Shown one piece after another: positions 59,196-64,000 of a DNA stretch of 64,000 bases; position 1 is the stretch's first letter, and each line of letters opens with the position of its first letter. The notes beneath the pieces are model-generated. The model made no database searches, was not told the origin of the DNA, and was given only the letters and a program-made list of their open reading frames with translations. This DNA comes from Variovorax sp. (GTDB lineage Bacteria; Pseudomonadota; Gammaproteobacteria; Burkholderiales; Burkholderiaceae_C), in assembly GCA_017744935.1 (NCBI GenBank), contig JAGIAI010000037.1:46020-110019 (forward strand). Reading direction: 5' to 3'. Both the position numbers and the translations under genes were made by a program.

Positions 59196-62088
59196 CCTCG
59201 TCCAGGTGCCACGCCATTCGCATCGTGTCGAAAGCGGCGGCGGCTTCGTCGATGAGCGCCATCGCCTGCCCAGCGCGGCCCTGGTCGATCGCGATCTCGG
59301 CCGCGCACAGCTGGGTCACGGCGGTTTCGTGCGCCGAATCGCGATCGCGCGCCACGCGCAACGCCTGGCCGATGTAGCGGTCGACGGCCTCGGGCCTGTG
59401 CACCGCGGCATCGCGAGCGAGCGCACGGTACGCCATCGCCACGCCGATGAGATCGCGCTCGTGTGCACGCTTCAGTGCCGATGCGGCGTGACGCCTGCCC
59501 TCTTCGCGGCGACCCAGGGCCATGAAGCCCTCGGCCAGCCAACCGTGGTTGAAGGAACGGAAGAGCCCGCTTTCGCGCGGTGCGATCCAGTCCGTCGCCT
59601 CGACGATGGCCTGGATGGCCTGCGGCGTTTTCTCCAGCTGCCATTGCGCATAGCCTGCGATGGCCTGTGCGATCGACAGCTGCGAAAGACTTCGGGTGGC
59701 CTCGGCGATGCGGCCGGAGCGCAGGGCCGTGTCCCGCGCCTCGCACCAGCGCCCCTGCCACAACAGCACCGCGCTGCGCCAGCCGTGCAGGGTGGCGGAA
59801 ATCTCGTGCGTCTCGTCGAAGATGCAGTCCAGCGCATCGTCGAAGCATGCGTGCGCCTGCTCGAAGCGCCCGCGGTCGCCGAGCACGTAGGCGCGACACA
59901 CCAGCGAATAGACCAGGCCGACGTTGGTGCGCCGGCCGCTGCGGTGGCTGCGCTTGACCTCGATCGCGCGATCCAGAAGCTGCAGGCCGACGTCGTAATG
60001 CGCGGCGAGCACATGCGACTCGCCCAGCGTCGCGACGATCTGGATGGCCAGCGGTTCGTCACCGATGGCCTCGGCCTCGGCCAGTGCGCGTTCGCCGTGC
60101 GTGATCGCCTCTCGTGCATGGCCGAGCGAATAGCTGATGTAGCTGTGCCAGTAGCGGGCCCGTGCGACCGAGGCCGCATCGGCGAATTGCTCCGCAAGGT
60201 GGACGGCGCGCGTGGAAAGGGCCAGTTCGCTGCGCGAGGGATCGAACACGCACACCATGCCCAGGCGCTGCACGATGGACACCCATCGCTGCGCGGCTTC
60301 CGATGAGTCGGGCAGCTTGTCGAGAGCGGTCAGCGCCGCCCGGTACTGGGCGCGTGCGCGGTCGAGCGCCGAGGCCTTGAGGGCCTTGTCCCCGGCCAGT
60401 TCGGCGTAGTGGGCGGCACTGCCGCCATCGCCGCCCGCACCGAAGTGGTAGGCCAGCGCCTCCAGCGCTTCGTCATGCTCCGTTTCGGCGTCGTGGCGCT
60501 GGATGGCCTGCGCGACACGAAGATGCAGTTGCTGTCTTTCATGCAACCCGACTGACTCGTAGATGATGTCGCGCGCCACGCCATGCTTGAAGCGCAGCGT
60601 GCCGGCGAGCTCGCCCGGAAAGATGAAGTCCTGTTCCGCCAGGCCGCGCACCAGGGCGCTGTCCGCGGTAGTACCGGTGATCGCCTCGAACAACCACACC
60701 GGGATGACATTGCCAATGACCGCCGCCACCCGCACGAGTTCGGTCTGCGCCGGAGGCAGGTGCTGCACGCGCGACTCCACCAGATGGCTCAGCCACCCCG
60801 CGTTGCCGCGCGGACGTCCGACGGGTCCGCTGTCGCCGCGCGCCATCGAATGACACAGTTCCTCGACGAACAGCGGGTTGCCGCCCGCACGCCGTGCGAT
60901 CTCGGCCGCGACGAAGGGGTCGACGGCCGGCAGACGTGCCGCAATGGCCTGCGCCGCCTCGGAATCGCCAAGCGGCTCAAGGGCGATGGTTTCGTTCGCG
61001 ACCGGGAAGACGCCATCCGCCTTCGCGTCGCGCGTGGCAAGCACGATCAGCAGGCGGCAATCCCCGATTCGGCGCAGCGCCGCCAGCACCTGCTTCGACA
61101 GCTCGTCGGCCCACTGCCAGTCGTCGATGAAGATGGCCAGCGGTGCTTTTCGCGACAACTCCACGAACAGCTCGCTCAACCCCTCGGCGGCCTTGCCGGG
61201 CATCTCCCGGGCAAGCGATTCGAGGATCTGGACGAAGGGCTGCAGGGGTTCGGCGCCCAGATCGCTTTCGCAATAGCCTCGCAACACGCTGCAGCCTTGC
61301 GCCGCGGCGCTGGCCAGCATCCGTTCGATGAGTCGTGTCTTGCCCATGCCGGCGGGTGCGGCGACGGCCAGGCAATGACTCCGCCCGGCGATGGCTTCGG
61401 CCAGACGCGTCTCGAGCAATTCCCCTTCTGCGCGTCGCCCGACGAAAGGCGCATACCGGTAGCGTTCCAGGTTGTCCAGGCGCTGTGCCAGTCCGGCGCG
61501 GCCGTGGACGGCGTAGACCGTCATGGGCGCTGCCTGGCCCTTGATGTCCAGCGACCTGGCCGGTCCGGTGCTGAAGAAGCGATGGGCCGGCCCGAGGCTT
61601 TCCTCGCTCACGAGGATCTCGTTGACGGCCGCCGCCGTCGACAGGCGGGCCGCCACGTTGGGCACCGGTCCTAGCAGCTCGAAGCGACCGCGTTCGATGT
61701 CGCCTTCACCGAGAAGCACCAGCCCCGAATGAATGCCGGTGTGCAGGTTCAGCGGCGGGACGCCGGCGAGTTCGAGGTGCATGCCGCGCACCCGCTCGTG
61801 AAGCTGAAGGGCGGCCTCTACGGCGCGGCGGCCGTCGTCCTCGCGCGTGGCCGGATAACCGAACATCGCGAGCACGCCGTCACCCTGAACCCGGACCACG
61901 AGGCCGCCGTGCGCGGGAATGATGTCCTGATAGGCCCGGCGCAGCGCGGCCAGGAGTTGGGCGTAGTGTTCGGCCTCCAGGGCCCCTGCCAGTTCGGTGG
62001 ACTGGGACAGATCGGCAAACAGCAAGGCGACATAGCGCCGGCCGAGCACGGTCGAGTCCGCATCAGCATCACGGTGCGCGTCGCTCAT
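59152..62088 (-). CDS. Adenylate/guanylate cyclase-AAA-TPR regulator
   Basis: A 978-residue protein. The class III cyclase domain (about 15-195) has metal Asp D26 (LFADLSQSTEL) and D70 (VQGDGVLAMF), with N144/R148 for catalysis. The AAA/NB-ARC-like ATPase (about 213-560) has P-loop APAGMGKT (244-251) and Walker B LAIFIDDWQWAD. The remainder is a TPR-rich helical region. This domain order is a common soluble sensor/cyclase type. The 3' end overlaps the DyP-P450 gene antisense by 44 bases. ATG 62088, with AGGAAA upstream, is preferred over an upstream in-frame start. Class III activity as AC versus GC is not decided. Confidence 0.88.
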   Translation of the reverse strand: MSDAHRDADADSTVLGRRYVALLFADLSQSTELAGALEAEHYAQLLAALRRAYQDIIPAHGGLVVRVQGDGVLAMFGYPATREDDGRRAVEAALQLHERVRGMHLELAGVPPLNLHTGIHSGLVLLGEGDIERGRFELLGPVPNVAARLSTAAAVNEILVSEESLGPAHRFFSTGPARSLDIKGQAAPMTVYAVHGRAGLAQRLDNLERYRYAPFVGRRAEGELLETRLAEAIAGRSHCLAVAAPAGMGKTRLIERMLASAAAQGCSVLRGYCESDLGAEPLQPFVQILESLAREMPGKAAEGLSELFVELSRKAPLAIFIDDWQWADELSKQVLAALRRIGDCRLLIVLATRDAKADGVFPVANETIALEPLGDSEAAQAIAARLPAVDPFVAAEIARRAGGNPLFVEELCHSMARGDSGPVGRPRGNAGWLSHLVESRVQHLPPAQTELVRVAAVIGNVIPVWLFEAITGTTADSALVRGLAEQDFIFPGELAGTLRFKHGVARDIIYESVGLHERQQLHLRVAQAIQRHDAETEHDEALEALAYHFGAGGDGGSAAHYAELAGDKALKASALDRARAQYRAALTALDKLPDSSEAAQRWVSIVQRLGMVCVFDPSRSELALSTRAVHLAEQFADAASVARARYWHSYISYSLGHAREAITHGERALAEAEAIGDEPLAIQIVATLGESHVLAAHYDVGLQLLDRAIEVKRSHRSGRRTNVGLVYSLVCRAYVLGDRGRFEQAHACFDDALDCIFDETHEISATLHGWRSAVLLWQGRWCEARDTALRSGRIAEATRSLSQLSIAQAIAGYAQWQLEKTPQAIQAIVEATDWIAPRESGLFRSFNHGWLAEGFMALGRREEGRRHAASALKRAHERDLIGVAMAYRALARDAAVHRPEAVDRYIGQALRVARDRDSAHETAVTQLCAAEIAIDQGRAGQAMALIDEAAAAFDTMRMAWHLDEAMRLRMLAAGVEAA

Positions 62089-62246
62089 CAAAAATTTCCT
62101 GCCTCTCGCCCACTCAGGGGGGCGTGTCTCGACCGGCGCCATATTACAGCCCGTCGCGCGGCGTAAGGATGAAACAAGGCCTTACCGAATGTTCTTCGTT
62201 CCCCGGGAATACCCGCACAGAACTCCGTGAATTCTTGCCTACATTG

Positions 62247-62281
62247 CTTGTATGCAAGAAAGCGAATGTCTTGCATGCAAC
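62247..62281. promoter_or_regulatory. Tandem GntR-like palindromes upstream of dctA
   Basis: CTTGTATGCAAG (62247-62258, one mismatch) and CTTGCATGCAA (62270-62280, with perfect core TTGCATGCAA) lie 20-53 bases before the dctA start. Centres are about 22 bases apart, two helical turns. The GntR gene directly after dctA is the obvious candidate regulator. The sequence differs from the GTATAC site of the purine regulon. Confidence 0.65.
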
Positions 62282-62299
62282 CCAACACGGAGAGCCTTC

Positions 62300-63646
62300 A
62301 TGCCCCGATTCGCCAAATCCCTTTTCGGTCAGGTCGTCATCGCACTGGTCCTCGGTGTGATCGCCGGCCTCTTCTTCCCTGACTTCGCCATCAAGCTCAA
62401 ACCGCTGGGCGACGGGTTCATCAAGCTCATCAAGATGATCATCCCGGTGCTCGTGTTCTGCGTGGTGGTGCACGGCATCGCCGGCGCAGGCGACCTGAAG
62501 CGGGTGGGCCGCGTCGGCGTCAAGGCGCTGATCTATTTCGAAGTGCTCACCACCGTCGCGTTGGGGCTGGGCCTGCTGCTCGCCTTCGTGTTCGAGCCCG
62601 GTGTCGGCATGAACGTCGATCCGTCGAAGCTCGACGCCAACGCCATGAGCGCCTACGCGTCGAATGCCGACAAGCTCACCAGCGGCGGCACGGTCGACTT
62701 CATCATGAAGCTGATCCCCACCACGGTGATCAACGCCTTCGCCACCGGCGACGTGCTGCAGGTGCTGCTCTTCGCGGTGCTCTTCGGTTGCGCGCTGACG
62801 CTCCTTGGCGAACGCGGCAAGCCGGTCGCAGCGGTCGTCGATGCCACGGCCCTCGTGATGTTCAAGATCATGGGCATCATCATCAAGCTCGCCCCGCTCG
62901 GCGTCCTCGGCGCGATCGCGTTCACCGTCGGCCAGTACGGCATCGGCTCGCTCAAGCAGCTCGGCGCGCTGGTCGGACTGTTCTATGTGGCGGTGTTCCT
63001 CTTCGTGTTCGTCGTCCTCGGGATCGTGATGCGGCTGTCGGGCTTCAGCCTCATCAAGCTGCTGCGCTACCTGCGCGAGGAGCTCACCATCGTCTTCGCG
63101 ACCACCTCGTCCGACAGCGTGCTGCCGCAGATCATGGGCAAGCTGCGCCACATGGGCATCCGCGATTCGACCGTCGGCCTCGTGATCCCGACCGGCTATT
63201 CGTTCAACCTCGACGCCTTCTCGATCTACATCACGCTGGCCGCGGTGTTCATCGCCCAGGCGACCAACACGCCGGTCTCGATGACCGACCTGCTGACCAT
63301 CCTCGCCATCGCGCTGGTCACGTCCAAGGGCGCGCACGGCGTGCCGGGCTCGGCGATCGTGGTGCTCGCGGCAACGCTGCATGCCATTCCGGCGATTCCG
63401 GCAATCGGGCTCGTGCTGGTGCTCTCGGTCGACTGGTTCATGGGCATCGCCCGCGCACTGGGCAACCTGATCGGCAACTGCGTGGCAACCGTCGCGATCG
63501 CGGCATGGGAAGGCGACATCGACCGCGAACGCGCCCATGCGGTGCTCAACGGCACACACTCGCCCGAGGACGAGCCCCTGCGCGAAGCGGGTACGCATGC
63601 CGGGGACACGGCAGAATCCCCAGCCGTCGTCCAACCCGCGAATTGA
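62300..63646 (+). CDS. dctA: C4-dicarboxylate:cation symporter
   Basis: A 448-residue inner-membrane transporter of the DAACS/DctA family. The N-terminus KSLFGQVVIALVLGVIAGLFFPD is typical, followed by the reentrant region TTSSDSVLPQIMGKLRHMGI and the cation/substrate helix VIPTGYSFNLDAFSIYITLAAVF. It imports succinate, fumarate, malate or related acids. ATG 62300 has GGAGAG upstream; earlier in-frame codons overlap the operator region. It precedes the GntR gene by eight bases, suggesting co-transcription. Confidence 0.94.
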   Translation: MPRFAKSLFGQVVIALVLGVIAGLFFPDFAIKLKPLGDGFIKLIKMIIPVLVFCVVVHGIAGAGDLKRVGRVGVKALIYFEVLTTVALGLGLLLAFVFEPGVGMNVDPSKLDANAMSAYASNADKLTSGGTVDFIMKLIPTTVINAFATGDVLQVLLFAVLFGCALTLLGERGKPVAAVVDATALVMFKIMGIIIKLAPLGVLGAIAFTVGQYGIGSLKQLGALVGLFYVAVFLFVFVVLGIVMRLSGFSLIKLLRYLREELTIVFATTSSDSVLPQIMGKLRHMGIRDSTVGLVIPTGYSFNLDAFSIYITLAAVFIAQATNTPVSMTDLLTILAIALVTSKGAHGVPGSAIVVLAATLHAIPAIPAIGLVLVLSVDWFMGIARALGNLIGNCVATVAIAAWEGDIDRERAHAVLNGTHSPEDEPLREAGTHAGDTAESPAVVQPAN

Positions 63647-63654
63647 ACACCACC

Positions 63655-64000
63655 ATGACCGACGTCACGCCCACCACCATCGCCGAGCGCGTGGTCGAAG
63701 CCATCCTCGCGCAGAAGCTCGCGCCGGGCGAGCGGCTCGGCGAGCAGGCGCTGGCGGAGAACTTCGGCGTGAGCCGCACCATGGTGCGCGAAGCATTGAT
63801 GCAGCTCCAGGCGCGCGGTTTCGTCGAAGTGCAGTCGCGGCGCGGCTGGTTCGTGGTGGAGCCGTCGCCCGAGGAAGCGCGTGACGCCTTCGCCGCCCGC
63901 CGCATCGTCGAGGCCGGCATCCTCGCCGAAGCCGGGCGGCCGCTGTCGAAAGTCATCCGCAAGCTGCGGGAGCACATCGCCGACGAGAAGCGCGCCATCG
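63655..64000 (+). CDS. GntR/FCD-family regulator, N-terminal part
   Basis: About 115 residues visible; the rest is beyond the window. The winged helix-turn-helix is LGEQALAENFGVSRTMVREALMQLQARGFVEVQSRRGWFVVEP. An FCD domain begins at EEARDAFAARRIVEAGILAE. It is the last visible gene, eight bases after dctA, and likely controls the transporter through the TTGCATGCAA sites. It is distinct from the purine regulator at 22333. Confidence 0.92.
   Translation, partial: MTDVTPTTIAERVVEAILAQKLAPGERLGEQALAENFGVSRTMVREALMQLQARGFVEVQSRRGWFVVEPSPEEARDAFAARRIVEAGILAEAGRPLSKVIRKLREHIADEKRAI

Noticed and set aside
62144..63634. A 496-codon minus-strand open frame opposite dctA, very rich in His, Asp and Glu
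   Set aside because: The composition is the antisense of hydrophobic codons of a membrane protein; dctA is clear on the plus strand.
1..64000. tRNA, rRNA, CRISPR array, IS element or prophage
   Set aside because: No cloverleaf-like gene, direct-repeat array, transposase, integrase or phage structural gene was recognised on either strand.

Overview
The window is high-GC, gene-dense DNA with short intergenic gaps and ATGA or TGATG overlaps. Its content suggests a betaproteobacterium of the Comamonadaceae, most likely Variovorax or a close relative. This is inferred from the gene neighbourhood (dxs-ispA-xseB followed by a Rieske oxygenase), the PuuD-type urate oxidase, the fused UraD-AllC protein and a Comamonadaceae-style intergenic repeat. 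It cannot be proved without database comparison. No tRNA, rRNA, CRISPR, integrase or IS element was seen, and no gene-free stretch exceeds about 250 bases.

Layout. 1-1681 (minus): isoprenoid genes dxs (cut by the window edge) and ispA, then xseB. 1874-7980 (plus): Rieske oxygenase, EamA transporter, a mercaptopyruvate-type sulfurtransferase and a four-gene DUF2796/ABC/DUF3299 cassette that looks like a periplasmic metal (zinc) system. 7999-11511: GNAT acetyltransferase, secreted M20 carboxypeptidase, dodecin, an intergenic repeat, a very acidic small protein and a His-rich ZIP transporter. 11658-14749: an amino-acid module (racemase, periplasmic binding protein, divergent D-amino-acid dehydrogenase). 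14772-17625: lipoprotein, ketosynthase, acyl carrier protein and PAP2 phosphatase.

17695-26980 is a purine catabolism island. It holds glycerate kinase, PuuD, XdhC, UraH, a GntR regulator, PuuE, a UraD-AllC fusion and an M20 hydrolase. The matching nucleobase permease lies 8 kb away at 34967. Three copies of a GTATAC-centred palindrome, upstream of puuD, between uraH and gntR, and upstream of the permease, tie these genes into one probable GntR regulon. The pathway reads: urate import, urate to 5-hydroxyisourate, OHCU, allantoin, allantoate, and finally glyoxylate-derived glycerate.

27195-39717 holds a tandem universal stress protein, three unknown small genes, the remains of a GntR gene, AsmA and DUF2939 proteins, a methanethiol oxidase/SBP56 pair, a frameshifted aldo/keto reductase, an MscS channel and an alpha/beta hydrolase. 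39714-46197 is an MFS, DoxX, amidohydrolase, isochorismatase-fold and pirin operon facing a divergent LysR gene.

46212-55347 is a signalling block. It contains a four-GAF hybrid histidine kinase, then STAS, RsbW-like kinase, coiled-coil protein, OmpA-domain membrane protein, Rab/Ras-like GTPase and PP2C phosphatase. It looks like a partner-switching module with an added small GTPase. Divergent from the kinase is the most unusual gene in the window: a 1213-residue protein that appears to join a DyP-type peroxidase to a cytochrome P450-like C-terminal module with an altered ExxR. Its 3' end overlaps, antisense, the end of a cyclase/AAA/TPR regulator. The window closes with dctA and a truncated GntR gene, with two TTGCATGCAA-like palindromes upstream of dctA.
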